Source: Aradus depressus (taxonomy: Eukaryota > Arthropoda > Insecta > Hemiptera > Aradidae). Taken from it: 64,000 bases of DNA. Shown one piece after another: positions 1 through 11,832 of the stretch. The stretch covers positions 49,855,427-49,919,426 of the forward strand of contig OY759218.1 of the NCBI GenBank assembly GCA_963662175.1. Reading direction: 5' to 3'. The notes beneath the pieces are model-generated. The model ran no database searches, had not been told where the DNA came from, and was given only the letters and a program-made list of their open reading frames with translations. The translations under genes were made by a program, and so were the position numbers. Within the stretch, counting starts at the first letter, position 1; each line of letters begins with the position of its first letter.

Positions 1-1153
1 GACCGTCTCATTTCGTACAAAGAATTTCAATGGGCAAAATCGACTCTTTCGTATTAAATGTACCAGACTTATGTGAGAGAGTTGAGGTTAAACCCTCAGT
101 TCAAGGATAAACTAAACGATATAAAATAGTGAAGTGGAATGTTAATTTCAATAGAACTTTTTCGTAGAAAAACTGGGTTTTCCGAGGCTGTTGGAAAGAA
201 AAAAAATGGTCTGAATGTTTGCCCGTTGAATAATAGGACAATAACGTTATTTTAATATTCTGGAACTTAAGTGCCAAAGGGCCTAATACCAGAAAGACAT
301 TTATCGGAAGGGCGAAAAGTCTTTTCACTTTTATAGCATTTCATTTTAAATATTTTACTTTTTTTCGTGTTTATTTTTGTAATTCATACTAAATGATAGA
401 AAGTAATATACTTGAAGAAAATATTCTAGAAATCATACCTTATTTGGTGGCACACCAAACGAAAAAATTGGGAACTGCTTTCTAGATTTAATAGAAAAAT
501 ATGGGAACTTTAAAACAACTTACTTTGTGACTTGGGACTTTACGTACGTAATTTTTGTTCGATTTTAAACTGTTTCTACATATAACTGACATTTTTACCT
601 TTCTCCCCCTTTAAAACCTTTTAACGAAAAACCGTTAAACTCCATTTTCGGCATCTAGACCCTCTGATATTAGCATTACAGTTGTTTGGTGCTGAGGGTT
701 ATACCCTTCTAGTTTATATTTATTTATTGTGATTTTTGTCTAAAGTTAGGTACCTATACATAGAAAGCAGGCAGACGGCTTATTGATAATAATACAATTG
801 AGGGCGAGGAGTCTGGCTAAACCTAGTTCTAAAGATAAGCTTATGTTTATTTGTTATTGCTAAAAGACCAACAACTAAGCAATATTTGAAAATTTATGAA
901 CTTGTTAGTTTGAGGGCCAAATTCTAACTTTGAAAATGTGTACTAAATTTTCACTGATGAATATATTAACCAATTAGGAGTTTTTTTTGGCTGTCTCGTC
1001 TTAATTATTCGTAATAGCATTCAGAAAGCACAAGTCATGTCAATAATTGGGGAATCGTCCGAATATATTAAATTTAACGGAGAATTAACCACTTTTCCAT
1101 CAGTATAGGGACTAAGTTAAAACGGGAGAAATAATAATATAATAATAATAATA
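1..1153. other. AT-rich non-coding, no feature recognised
   Basis: No ORF with a recognisable domain and no tRNA or repeat structure was found by eye. A short minus-strand frame (about 101-328) has no family resemblance. An ATA/ATT microsatellite-like run at about 1130-1153 borders the mariner-related inverted repeat that follows. Probably intron or intergenic DNA. Confidence 0.5.
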
Positions 1154-2640
1154 AATCGGAAGGTGTTTAAAGTAATCCAGAGTTTCCAATTTTAGTCTCA
1201 GAAGGCAGCAAATTTGAGGAAAAATACCTCATTTAATAACGCTTCTAACGTACTCGTCATTTTTTAATTTGGTGTTTCTAAGACCATGAAATCGATGACA
1301 AAAAGAGAAAAAAATGATGGTTCAAGGATTGTTAATGTTTGGGAGTTTAACATTTTAGATTTGAAAAAAACAGATTATGGGTGTTAAATGCTGGTTTCTA
1401 CAATCAGACACTGAGGAACATCACTTCTTTCATCGAATTTTGTGGTCAGATGAATCAAATTTCACCCGAGATGGAGTATTTAACACCCATAATCTGCACC
1501 AATACTCCCATCAGAACCCACATGCAAGTCGTCAGCAACATTCCCAAAGACGTTTTTCAATCAATGTTTGGGCGAGAGTTATTGGAAATGTACTCATCGG
1601 TCCCTACTTACATTTTCCGGCGAGATTAACTGGCCCAATTTATTTAAATTCTATCCAAAACACGCTGCCCACCTTGCTGAGGACCTTCCTTTACAATTGA
1701 GGAGAAACATAATTTTTCAGCACGATGGTGCGCCTCCTCACTCCTCTAGAATAGTTCAGGCGAATTTGAACCGAACATTCGAAACGTGGATCGGCCGTGG
1801 TGGGACAGTTTTATGGCCACCAAGATCTCCTGATCTTAACCCCATGGACTATTTCGTCTGGGGATATCTCAAGGAACTAGTCTATCGCACTGAAGTGACA
1901 AACATAGACCATTTGAGAGCAAGGATCTTCGCCGCTGCTGAAAAACTTCGACGTGTTGTCAGTTTTGGTGTGACAGTTGGGAGTATGAGAAAACGGGCAC
2001 GTTTGTGTATTGCGGAGAACGGCTTCCAATTTGAACATAAATTAAAATGATTAAAAATAAATGGATTTTAACGATTATTGGTGAGTTTCTATGTATTTGT
2101 TTCTTTCAAATCTAAAATGTTAAACTCTCAAACATTAACAATCCTTGAACCATCATTTTTTCTCTTTTTGTCATCGATTTCTTGGTCTTAGAGAAACACC
2201 AAATTAAAACATGACGAGTACGTTAGAAGCGTTATTAAATGAGGTATTTTTCCTCAAATTTGCTGCCTTCTGAGACTAAAATTAGAAACTCTGGATTACT
2301 TTAAACACTTTCCGATTTACAAAATGTTTCACTTATTTTGTTGTTCTGGCTGAAATAAAAAACAAAAAATGTGCCCAAAAATTTTGCCATGGTCATTTTT
2401 TTATTGAAAAATTAACGTAGATTTCAACGGTGCTATCAGATTTTCGGAGAAATATTCAGATTTAAAGATATCACGGTTTTCCGACGCCAGGTCGTGATAT
2501 CTTTCAAAATCTATAAAAATCGAAATTATTCCGAAATGGTTGAGAGTCGGACCATGGTCAATATGAACTTTTTTGTTCATTTTATGGTGAAGAATCTACT
2601 GGTGAAGTTTGTCGCACGAGTAGCAAGTCACCCTGTATAG
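1154..2640 (+). mobile_element. broken mariner-type transposon with long inverted repeats
   Basis: Two inverted arms of roughly 210 bp (about 1154-1370 and 2100-2321) surround a transposase remnant. The right side continues to a terminus reading CACCCTGTATAG (2629-2640), which resembles mariner termini of the TACAGGGTG type. No matching left terminus is visible. The left arm looks like an inverted copy of the 3' non-coding region, so the element appears rearranged rather than a standard full-length copy. Inverted arms are seen directly; family assignment comes from the transposase motifs. Confidence 0.75.
1377..2050 (+). pseudogene. mariner (Tc1/mariner superfamily) transposase, 5'-truncated and frameshifted
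   Basis: DDE/D transposase remnant that would cut and paste its own element. Frame 1 (from 1377) carries the first catalytic block ILWSDESNF and runs through SINVWARVIGNVLIGPY. Near 1680 the reading moves to another frame, which carries FQHDGAPPH (second Asp) and WPPRSPDLNPMDYFVWGYLK (third Asp), ending at the stop at 2048-2050. The N-terminal helix-turn-helix DNA-binding half is absent: coding sequence starts abruptly just before the first Asp block, at the inner edge of the left inverted arm. WPPRSPDLNP and the spacing identify a mariner-like enzyme. With one frameshift and no DNA-binding domain it cannot be functional. Confidence 0.85.
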
Positions 2641-2644
2641 GTAA

Positions 2645-2835
2645 CCTATATTCTTCCTTCTTTTTCTTGTATTTTTTTTTACTATTATTATTTACCCTTC
2701 TTTCTTTTTTCCCCTCATTCTTCCCATTCCCTTCCTTATTCTTTTCTTCCTTTTCCCTTCTTTCTTCCTTTTTCTTTCATTCCTTCCTCTTTCCTCCCTT
2801 TCCCTTCCACTCCTTTTTTTTTTTTTCCAATTCAT
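2645..2835. repeat. polypyrimidine (CT-rich) tract
   Basis: About 180 bp almost purely C and T on the + strand, made of TTCC/TTTCCC variants. It lies directly after the mariner terminus at 2640. Low-complexity DNA; the frame through it encodes only Phe/Ser/Leu/Pro and is not a gene. Confidence 0.8.
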
Positions 2836-2979
2836 ATATACATAAACATTACCCACGCGCACATATGCATATACTCCTCAGATAAATTTATATAATACAG
2901 AAAAAGTACATGAATATAAGCAGCAAATATACATACATGGTCACTTTATTTATTTTTTTCCCCCTATTTTTCTCACAGT

Positions 2980-3530
2980 TCTCAATTTTGCATTTCGTTG
3001 TTTTTCACATTTCTTTCTGATTTTCTTTGACAAAGCAAGAAAGAAACCCAATGATATTTATATTTATTGGAAAGCTGGTGAAATGTAGATATTTTTTCCG
3101 TAATCGGACTGTATAATGTGTGTAATCTTGAAGAAGGGGGTACGCTACCCTATCAAAAACGAAGTACATATCGAAAATTGTATGAAAACACCATTCAAAA
3201 GTTGTTTTTGACACTCGAAGCGCTGTAGAGTTGAGTTTAAAGTCGCCGTAGAAACCTATAATGAATTAAACTTGAATAAAACTTCTGTTCCTTATAGGAA
3301 ATTTAATGTTGTTTCCAATGGTGTAATTGAATTTGATTTAAGTCAAATACGTTCTGAGATATGATCGATTTTGTGAGAAAAAGTAGGAAAATTGAAAATT
3401 TTACGAAATCAAGAATATCTTTTGAAGGTAAACGAATCGGACCATGGTTTATGAGAACTTTTTTGTTCCAAATGAAGTAAAGAACGATATCCCGAAGTAT
3501 TGCCAGAGGTTGCTGACACACCCTGTATAT
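2980..3530. mobile_element. second mariner-type remnant (non-coding terminal segment)
   Basis: The right edge reads GACACACCCTGTAT (about 3515-3528) and runs into an (AT)n tract. It shares with the 3' part of the 1154-2640 element the block TCGGACCATGG followed by ATGAACTTTTTTGTTC-like sequence (compare 2549-2580 with 3436-3467). No transposase motif is visible. Likely a related internally deleted element or solitary end. Confidence 0.5.
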
Positions 3531-4380
3531 ATATATATATATTTGAAACAGTTTGGCGCTGGTTAGAGCTGGCTATTGGGCAGCAGGAAACCTGCTTTCT
3601 ATGTGTACTTGTCCTAATGTGAGATAGAGGGGGTGCCTTTTGTTTTAATCATGTCAGTATTCTGTGCTTGACTGTTTTGACATAAATGTTCAAATGCTGT
3701 ATTGTTGTAACTTTGACAAGAATGATAATTTTGTAAAGCCATAAAATTGATGTAATTTGTTATATTTTTACTTTTAATTAAAAAAAAAAGAAGATATATA
3801 TATATACGATTGTTGTTTTTTTTTTAATTATTTCGGTAAACCTATCTTTTATCATTTTTTTTTCTCTGCGGATATTTATGATAATTAGAAAGTCCATCAT
3901 TCCCGAAATTGCTGCTTAAATCCCAGTCTACGACCTCTAATGAATCTGTGATATTTTGAAGCTGTATATTGGTTTAATCTTCATTAGTAAAACTTTCGTG
4001 GTCTGTCTAAAATTAAACCAGTAACCTTTTAAGTGGCTTTACAACTTCTTTCGATAGATCGTAGTAATATAACAAAATCGTTTAAAAAAATGTTTTTGCG
4101 AAGTGGACAATTGCGAAGTCGACAAGTGGACTATGGAGTGGATGTCGCGAAATGGACAAGTGGACTATGGAGTGGATGTCATACGTCGAATTATTCTTCA
4201 GAAAATATTTGTGGTGGAGCTTTTTTTGTGTCAAAGAAAAGACCGACTGGAGAAGAGTTGTAACTTACATTTATGAAGAAATCAAGTAATTAAAAATAAA
4301 GAATCTGGGTATAGAAAAAACTAAACATTTCGTAGAAAGACAATTTAAGTTAGCACTAAAAAGTGGAACGCAAATGAAAA
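3531..4380. other. AT-rich spacer with a short tandem duplication
   Basis: Contains (TA)n runs at 3528-3540 and 3796-3806. At about 4105-4180 a 38-bp period is present twice (GACAAGTGGACTATGGAGTG at 4122 and 4160). The 76-codon frame at 4033-4263 runs through this duplication and matches no family I recognise; it is not called as a gene. Confidence 0.45.
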
Positions 4381-4700
4381 AGGTAGTTATGTAATCGGGA
4401 AAGATTTCAAGGCGGAGTTTTCAACAGAATTTCATGTTTACCGACCTCCTGATGCCAAAAATGGAAACAAAAATGTCTGTCTGTGAACATCGTAACAACT
4501 CCCGATAGAATGAATATATCATGCGAAATTATATATGTGTATCTAGAACCCTCTAAGGACGACGCCTATTGATTTTCGGCCAAAGGGAAGGGGGGTTGTA
4601 ATGAATATATTTACACAAATGCCCAAATGTAAATTCAAAGCCCTGTAAGAACACCTGTCAATTTACATGATGGGTTTTGAATTAAATATAAAAATTCTCG
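4381..4700 (+). repeat. family A dispersed repeat, partial copy
   Basis: Forward copy starting with the TTATGTAATCGG block, followed by TTTTCAACAGAATTTCATG, ACTCCCGATAGAATGAAT and GGACGACGCCTATTGATTTT. The terminal hairpin is missing. See 37922-38455 for the family description. Confidence 0.7.
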
Positions 4701-5164
4701 TCGATACATTAATTACATTGAAATTAAACGGGAATTTTTTGTACCGAACCCTTAAAATGGGTGGTTCGTTGAAAAAAAAATGCCACATTTTCTTAGAATA
4801 GTTACAAGCATTTCAGAGTCTATTCAGATTAGGTACAATGCAAAATTATTATAGCTCAAAAAAAGCCGAATGCCTACATTATCTCCTGATCACATTTTAA
4901 TGTAAGCTTCTTTCCGGTCCTCAAAGAAAGTGTTCGAATTTCTGTTGTAAAAATATTTATCAACTGAATGAATATAATTAAAGGTGGTTGATAAAAAGTA
5001 CTAATTGAACTTATAGTCTCCCAAATATATTTATTTTTTACATCTCCCATAACGTTCACCGTTTCGGTAATTTTCAAAACTATAAAAAGTCGGTGATTCA
5101 CAGTTGTACTTTTCCAGAAAATGAATCTATTACGTTTCGCTTTCCATTCAAAGCCAACAATACT

Positions 5165-6015
5165 CAATATTTGACTTATACAGTGGCTCCTGAATCATAC
5201 TAAATTTTCTAAGTTGAGGAACGCGGACATATTGTGGAAACTTGTAATAAATAAATAAAACAAACTTATTTTTAAAATATTGTCTATTCCACTAAAGATA
5301 TAAATATATATAACTACCGGTTTCGGCCTTACACCATCGTCAGGTCTAGTTATGAACTAAGTTACTACATAACTAGACCTGACGATGGTGTAAGGCCGAA
5401 ACCGGTAGTTATATATATTTATATCTTTAGTGGAATAGACAATATTTTAAAAATAAGTTTGTTTTATTTATATACTAAATTTTGTCGATACATTCATTAC
5501 ATCGGCAGTAATTAGGATATTTAAGTTGAGAACCTGCTGAAACCCCGCAAAGACTGTTGTTGGTGATCGAGGAGAAACAGGGGTCGAGGAAGACCCAGGA
5601 AGAGATGGATGGGCGCAGTCGATGGGGACGCAAGGAACCTTCGGCCTCAAAACTGGAGAACTCTTGCTCTGGACAGAAATCTTTGAGGATCTGGCGGAGC
5701 GCCGTAGCGAGGATGATGATAAGTTGAGTCCCTCTTCTCTGGTCTCCTCCTTCCCTCTGACCGATTTCGCGGAAAAATAATGAGGGCGCCATCCTTATAG
5801 GGTTTTGACTAATATACTAAATATAAAATTTCATGCATGATTTCGCTGAAAATTAATAGGTAATGCCCTTACAGGGCTTTGAATTTAGACATGAAATTTC
5901 ATGTCAATACATTCATTACAACGGTAGTTATAAGAGTTTTTGTGTTGAGGCTTCTCATTAATCACCTCCTTCCCTTTGACCGATTTGTCTGAAAATTGAT
6001 AGATGTTCTGGATAG
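5165..6015 (-). repeat. family A dispersed repeat, reverse copy interrupted by a foldback
   Basis: Reverse-strand family A sequence (CAGTGGCTCCTGAATC, ACTAAATTTTGTCGATACATTCATTACATCGGCAG, then further internal units to about 6015). It is split by the inverted-repeat insertion at 5213-5471, and the words TACTAAATTTT occur on both sides of that insertion. Confidence 0.65.
5251..5471. repeat. perfect foldback, 104-bp arms
   Basis: Arms 5251-5354 and 5368-5471 are reverse complements by eye, with a 13-bp loop. Each arm contains the sequence CCTGACGATGG-TGTAA-GGCCGAAACCGG (read 5' to 3' on + in the right arm and on - in the left arm), a hammerhead-like core described in the findings. ATACTAAATTTT occurs at about 5200-5211 and again at 5471-5482, consistent with a 12-bp target duplication around an insertion of about 5212-5470. 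Confidence 0.85.
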
Positions 6016-6570
6016 ACATATAAAATTTCTTTAACTATCTTTTATTTATCTTATGGTTAATAACTATCCAGTATGAGATCATTGAAATGTTATCTTACGT
6101 TAATTGATTTTGAGGCCTCACTTTTTACCCATAACACTTTTTATCATGATGACGAAAATATAAATTGTATATTAGGTATTATTGATTATGATTGACAATT
6201 TTTTTTCTTAAGTACATATTTAGATACGGAAACAATTAAGTTTTGAAAAAGCCCGAATGTGTGAAACATTAACCGAACTTTTACCATGAAAAAAATTAAA
6301 ATTTCCTTAAAATACCTTTAAGGACCCTAATAGTGGTAATAAATAATATTAAACATGATACATACATAATATCGTCATTTCTATATATATACTATAATCG
6401 CTCACTGCTTATAATAACTTTTTATAAATAAATAAAATAATTGTTTCTAACGCAACCAACTTTGTCGTAGTATCGATTACATTTTATTTTAATCGATTGG
6501 AAATTATAAACAATACTTTTATGATAATAACAAATAATGAGTTTTACTTTCTCAGCAAGAAGATGCGGAG
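6016..6570. other. AT-rich spacer, nothing recognised
   Basis: Low-complexity AT-rich sequence with short ATA runs. No ORF of note, no inverted repeat longer than about 12 bp noticed. Confidence 0.4.
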
Positions 6571-6890
6571 TTTTTTTCTATCAGAACCCTAGACAACCCC
6601 CAATGGTTTTCAGCCAAATCAACCAAAGGGAAAGGAGGTATTAGGGGGGAGGCTTAATATAAAACCTCCAATAACGGCCGATAAAATGAATATATCGACA
6701 CGAAATTTTATATCGACTTTCAGCCAAATCGGCCAAAGGAGAAGGAAAAACTCAAATAACTGCCGTTGTAATGAATGTAACTACACAAAATTTCATATGT
6801 GAAGTCAATATATTTGGAGGCAAAAAGTTATTTGATTAATTCGTTCTGAGGAAGTACATAGCCGGTGATTCACTGACAACTTTCTTACTT
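6571..6890 (+). repeat. family A dispersed repeat, forward copy
   Basis: Two internal units are visible (AGCCAAATCAACCAAAGGGA at about 6612 and AGCCAAATCGGCCAAAGG at about 6722) and the downstream edge GAAGTACATAGCCGGTGATTC (6852-6872). The upstream hairpin is missing. Confidence 0.7.
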
Positions 6891-7119
6891 TTATTTGCTG
6901 TCTAGTACCCCTTCAACATTTATTTCAACATTTTTCACCTTGTGGTCTTACAATGTATTGATAATTTGTAAACTTTGTACAGTAACTGTACAAAATTTAA
7001 ATGTCATTATCTCAGAATGTTTTGGTTTTCTTGGTAGTCAAGATTCCGGCAATGCCGATTACCACTGTTAATTTTTCAAACTCAAAATTTTTTATTTTAT
7101 TTCCCCCAGAAGAATTGAT

Positions 7120-7600
7120 CAATTAAATTTTCGCTCCCCTCACAAACCAGTCGACCATTTGCGCTAATATTCAACAGTTGACTTACATAGGGGCTCCTCC
7201 TAAATCCTCATAATAAATTATGTATTGATAAATTCATTACATCGGCAGTTATTATGGTTTTTGAATTGAGCCCCTCCCCTGAACCCCTCCTTCCCCTCAG
7301 CCGATATCGCTGAATTCGACAGATTATGTCCACATAGGGTTTTGACATATGAACAATATGAAATTTCATGTTGATACATCTATTACATTGTGGTTCTTGA
7401 GATGAGCCCCCACTGATGGCCCCTTCCCTTCTGCCGATTCCGCTGAAATTTGATAAATTTCTTTCATTTTATCCGGAGTTATCGTGTTCACAGACACATA
7501 GGCAGATAGCATTTTTGTTTTTTCATATTTGGAATCTAGAGGTCGGAAAACATGAAATTCCGCTGAAAACTGCGCATGGAACATAACTACCCCTTGTAGC
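7120..7600 (-). repeat. family A dispersed repeat, reverse copy
   Basis: Reverse copy from the AATTAAATTTTCGCTCCCC edge block through two internal units to TTGGAATCTAGAGGTCGGAA and CATGAAATTCCGCTGAAAAC. It sits back to back with the forward copy that begins near 7620, giving an inverted arrangement. Confidence 0.7.
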
Positions 7601-7605
7601 TACTT

Positions 7606-7975
7606 CTTGTGGCTGGAAATGTAAAATACTTTCTGACTGTGTGTGTGCCTGTGAACTCGTTAACTCTTGATAGAATGAATGTAATAACATTGTATATGTG
7701 TATCCAGTACCCTCTAATGATGACACCTTTTGATTTTCAGCCAAATGGGCTAAAGCGAAGGAAAGGATCAGATGAAGGCTCAACTCAAAAATCTCAATAA
7801 CTGCCCATGTAAGTAATGAATTTATCGACACAAAATTTAGTATGAGGATTCCGAATGTAAGTCAAATATTGAATTTTAACCCAAACAGTCGATTGGCTTT
7901 AAAGGGGGAGAGAAAACGTGATTGATTAATTTGTGCTGGGGAAGTACATTATCGGTGATTAACCGATGACTAATT
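7606..7975 (+). repeat. family A dispersed repeat, forward copy
   Basis: Forward sequence from CTGTGTGTGTGCCTGTGAAC through CCAGTACCCTCTAATGATGA and GCCAAATGGGCTAAAG to GAAGTACATTATCGGTGATT at the downstream edge (about 7941-7960). Confidence 0.7.
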
Positions 7976-8289
7976 AAAATCTGAGATGGATTCTTATTGT
8001 TTGACTACAAGAACTTCTAAGACATAACTATACAATATTTTAACAAAACAAAATGAGTTTTGTCTAACATAAGTAGATGTGCCTGTGCCACCCCCACCCG
8101 GGCCGGATGCGGCCGTCTGACCAGCATACAGAGATCTGACGCAGGATGCTTGGCTCTCCATTCCATTGACAGAATAATAATTGTCCTCTCTCCTCAAGTT
8201 ACACCCAGGGGGCTCCAGAACCCGACAACCACCCTCATTCATGTTAGATGTAAAATGTCGTTAAGTTTTTGAATAAAAATATGTATTTT

Positions 8290-8492
8290 CGTGGGTTCGA
8301 AAAGATTTTAGTTTTTTTTATCTGGAAGAGCCCGCCGTCCTTCGGATATGACGTTGAGCGATGCTCCCGACCCTGAATAAACCTACGTAGGCAAAATTTA
8401 GGACTCCCACTGTAGAGTCGGGCCCATGTCCACCAGTGCAACGAAAGAGCGCTCTGGTAACCCTCTTAACCCGGGCATGGGTCACAATAACT
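8290..8492 (+). repeat. SINE1, 5'-truncated copy
   Basis: Matches the body and tail of the 350-bp tRNA-derived SINE described at 25842-26191: GCCGTCCTTCGGATATGACG, GGCAAAATTTAGGACTCCCA, AGAGCGCTCTGGTA and the end GGGTCACAATAACTG. The tRNA-like head is missing. Confidence 0.75.
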
Positions 8493-8619
8493 GTATTAGA
8501 TCTTTACCCTTATCGTTCTCCTTCTTATGTCTATCGGCTTTTACTTTATTATACCTAGTGTAAGAACGTACAGAGATCGAGTTTTCAACGAATTTTGAGG
8601 ATTGACCATTTTTGCGACG

Positions 8620-8830
8620 TATGTGAAAACGTCGTCGGTGGATCACCGGCTATGTACTTCCCCCAGTACGAATTAATTAATTACATTTTCGCTCTCCCTC
8701 CAAAGCCAACCGACAGTTTGGGGCTAAAACTCAATATTTGACTTATATAGTGGCTTCTGAATCCTTATACTAAATTTCGGCAGTTATTAGTTTTAGTCTG
8801 TTAAGCTTCCCCCCTAATCAGGTAGGTCTT
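8620..8830 (-). repeat. family A dispersed repeat, reverse fragment
   Basis: Edge block in reverse (GATCACCGGCTATGTACTTC, then ATTAATTACATTTTCGCTC, and GGCTTCTGAATCCTTATACT). Truncated near 8830. Confidence 0.65.
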
Positions 8831-8939
8831 GAACTGAAGAGATTTACAGAGAGGCCAGATGAAAATACTTTTTTTCAGCTGTGAAAAAAAAAATAAAAAG
8901 ATTTAGACCAGACTTATGTGAGTGAAGAAATGCAGGTGT

Positions 8940-9170
8940 TAGGCATGGCATAGAGGGGCAATGAGAGGGAGCTGTGTCAGCATCTTACAGCCGGGACATG
9001 GGACACCGCCTCGCAACTGCAACACGGCCTCACAACCTCAACACGCCCTCGCAACTGCAACAAGTCTGACGCACAAGTGGTCGAAAATAAAATCACCGCA
9101 CCTGCGCATGAAGCAAGACCCCAAAGCGAAATATCTGATTCTGAGCCCCCCTCTAATTTGAAATAATATT
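8940..9170. other. GC-richer patch with a short internal repeat
   Basis: CTCGCAACTGCAACA occurs at about 9010 and 9049, with the variant CTCACAACCTCAACA between them (about 9028). A 66-codon frame runs through, but it has no recognisable motif and is not called. No other structure seen. Confidence 0.35.
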
Positions 9171-9389
9171 TTTACCATCTTTTTGTGGAGGTTAGGACAG
9201 GATGTACCCAATACAGTGGACCACGGCGTAGTTGTCTCAGTAAAAAATGCCAGGCAGAAAGATATCGCAGTAAAAGAACAACTTTAATGTAACATGTTGG
9301 GATCAAAGATAATTTTCTGCAAATCAGATCAAACCTGATTATTTCCATTTTTACTTATACCTTTAGTTTAAGGAAGTATTGTAATCTTG

Positions 9390-9715
9390 TAAAAATCAGA
9401 GATCGAGTTTTCAACGGACTGTAGTTTTGACTTAATCGAAAATATCTTCAAATAAAAGTTGTGGAGAATACTAAAGGGTACATTTTATATGAAATACGTT
9501 TTTCGAAGGCCTTTTGCGAGCTACACGCTAAAATTCATCATAAAATGACGTCCCGAAACCTATTTATTTAGAAGTTTGCTTTTTTCCTGCAAAAACAGTT
9601 AGTCCTATCGAAAACTCGGTCCTTACAATGAATGTCCTTTATTAAATTGCCAACTTCCAAAATATTTCAAATTTGAGATAGGACCAATAAGAATAAAGTT
9701 ACAACGCCACAAAAA
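9390..9715. repeat. family E dispersed repeat
   Basis: Shares the ordered blocks GAAATACGTTTTTCGAAGG, TTTTGCGAG, AGTCCTATCGAAAAC and TTTATTAAATTGCCAA with 26520-26720, 28555-28680, 45395-45545, 59300-59520 and its mirror 62308-62528. No coding potential. Class unknown. Confidence 0.5.
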
Positions 9716-9889
9716 TGTAAAATAAATTTCGGTAGAAAATATTTCTAAGTAATGTTTGAATTGTAAGGTACAGCAAAACATTTTCAAAGATTTTTTATTA
9801 AATAGGATTAAATTAAAGGAAAAAAAGAATATATATGTGAAGTGGCCGTAACAGAATTTTCTTATTTAATATACATTTCTTAAAATTAA

Positions 9890-10565
9890 TTATTTAATAA
9901 TAATATTTATTTCAGTTCTTTACTCATAACACGGCAATAGGATACATCATAAAAATGTATCCAATTTTTTTTATTTTATTTAATGCCTTTGGATAATTAC
10001 AAAATAAAAGATAAACATTACAAGATAAATAGGCTACCTCCTCCCAGAAGACGGAGTCAGAGTGTGGGAGGGGGAGCAGTCAGCTAGGACTGTACAATCA
10101 CTGTTAAAAATTTAACATAGTATCGAGAGAAGAAATACAAAAAAAGAAAAATACAAAAACAAATAAATAAATAAATAAAAAATAGTATCTTTAGTAAAGA
10201 AAAAAAAAATAATAAAAAAATAAAATAATAATAATTAAAAATAATAATAATAAAAATAAATAAATGAGAAAAGAAAAAGTGAGAACCTCTCCGGTTTTCT
10301 ATTTCTAGTTTTATATCTTTGGGCAAATTATTGAAAAGAGTTGCTATAATAAACGGTGTCTGTTTGGTCGTCCAAGTGGTGAGTGGTCTGTGTACAATAG
10401 TACTGGTGGAGTGAGGGGATCGTGTCGGATATCGGTGAGGAACAGAACAGAGAGTAGATGAAGCATTTAGGAAAAGCTGTCTAAGGAGGTTTTTGAGGTA
10501 TATATGCCGGATCGGGAGAACGGGGGAAACAGAAAAAACTTGCGTTGTAGCGCGTTAGACCCTTT
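9890..10565 (-). mobile_element. LINE 3' end (C-terminal ORF plus 3' region)
   Basis: Read on the minus strand, the segment around 10300-10370 encodes LFNNLPKDIKLE, a wording typical of the last residues of LINE reverse-transcriptase proteins. Downstream on that strand come an A/T-rich region and an end in ATAAATATTATTATT (9897-9912). Related to the family B LINE ends described at 56985-57840. Confidence 0.55.
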
Positions 10566-11083
10566 CGAGGGGTAGGCAGGAACAGCAGATAGGTTATAAA
10601 TTAGAAACATATAAAGTTATTACATCTCAATGTCGAACACACATATGGTTAATAATTACAATAATAGTAAAAAATAAAGGTTTAGGTAAACATAATAGGT
10701 TTTATTTTATCACAAATTTTTGATAATGGTGAAACGTTAACAAAAATGATATAAATATATATTTGGGGGAGACAGAAGTTTCTTTTAAACTACTGTTGTT
10801 TATTTCAAACCACCTTCATCAACGAAAAATTAACAAATAAAATAAAAGAAAATAAATTAGTATAAAATAGTATTAATAATAAATACAGTAGATTTTTAAT
10901 TATATTTAAAATTTTAATAAATATTTTTATAATTCTTCCAAAAGAGCCTTTTTCACGATATTTCAGGACGTTCTTACGTCCCTCCCCGGTCACAATCTGC
11001 GAAATATAGAAAAGAAAGAAAAAGAAAAAAAGTAATAAATAAAATATCAAGTAAATAATGTTAGTAATGAAAATATTATACAA

Positions 11084-11832
11084 TTTATTTCGTATTTATT
11101 ATGTAAAAAAATGTAACAAACATTCATAACGAGGAAATATGAGCTGGGTAACAATAAAGATGTGTTGATGAAGCGGCCGTTTTCGCGGGTGTACCGGCCT
11201 CTGAGGAGCTACCGCGACCTCATGTAATGTTATGTAGTATGGGCATTGTGTGAGTGAGGGCTTAGCTGAACGCCATATGTCCAGACAGGTCTGATAACGG
11301 TCTTGTAGACACTCAGTTGGAGGTTGAGGCGAAGGTGAGTCTGATTTTCTGTCGAGTCTGCGAAACATGTTTATTCCAGGTCAGTCGTCTGTCAAGATAG
11401 AGTCCTAAGTATCGTATCTCTTTGTCGTGTTTCAGAGGGACATTTCTGAACGATACAGTTGGGCAGTCACCACGCCTCAAGGCCAATGTAATATGGAGCG
11501 ATTTGGTTTTATTTTTTTGCAACCTTCCAAAGACGCAGCCATCCCTCAAGGAGGTGTAAATGCTCTTTGAGAGATTTGGATGCGTCGTTAGCCGAAACAT
11601 TAGAAGCTATAATCGCTATGTCATCGGCACAGGTGGCTAAGGCCGTTTCAGGCGATGTTGGGATGCTGGATATAGAGGAGTGGACCCAAAATGCTTGCCT
11701 GCGGGACTCCACATCTTATGAGATGAATGTCAGAGTGGACACTGCCCTGTCTGACCTGGAAAAAGCGATTCAGGTAAGAGCGGAGAAGACGATAATATCC
11801 GTCAGGGATCGCATGTTTTAGCTTAAACCGCA
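11084..11832 (-). mobile_element. 5'-truncated jockey-type LINE insertion
   Basis: Flanked by a 15-bp direct repeat GAAAATATTATACAA (11069-11083 and 11833-11847), the expected target-site duplication of target-primed insertion. Its minus-strand 3' end is A-rich (at 11084) and it lacks everything upstream of the reverse-transcriptase palm, so it is a dead-on-arrival 5' truncation. Confidence 0.85.
11230..11700 (-). pseudogene. jockey-clade reverse transcriptase fragment
   Basis: Minus-strand frames give TALATCADDIAIIASN (the catalytic A/CADD box), then SLKEHLHLLEGWLRLWKV, KSLHITLALRRGDCPTV, IRYLGLYLDRRLTWNKH and VYKTVIRPVWTYGVQL, in the order found in jockey-type LINE ORF2. The pieces lie in different frames with stops between them (shift near 11515; stop after YGVQLS at about 11230). 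Only the end of the palm and the thumb/connection region remain. RT activity would have served target-primed reverse transcription in the original element. Confidence 0.85.
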
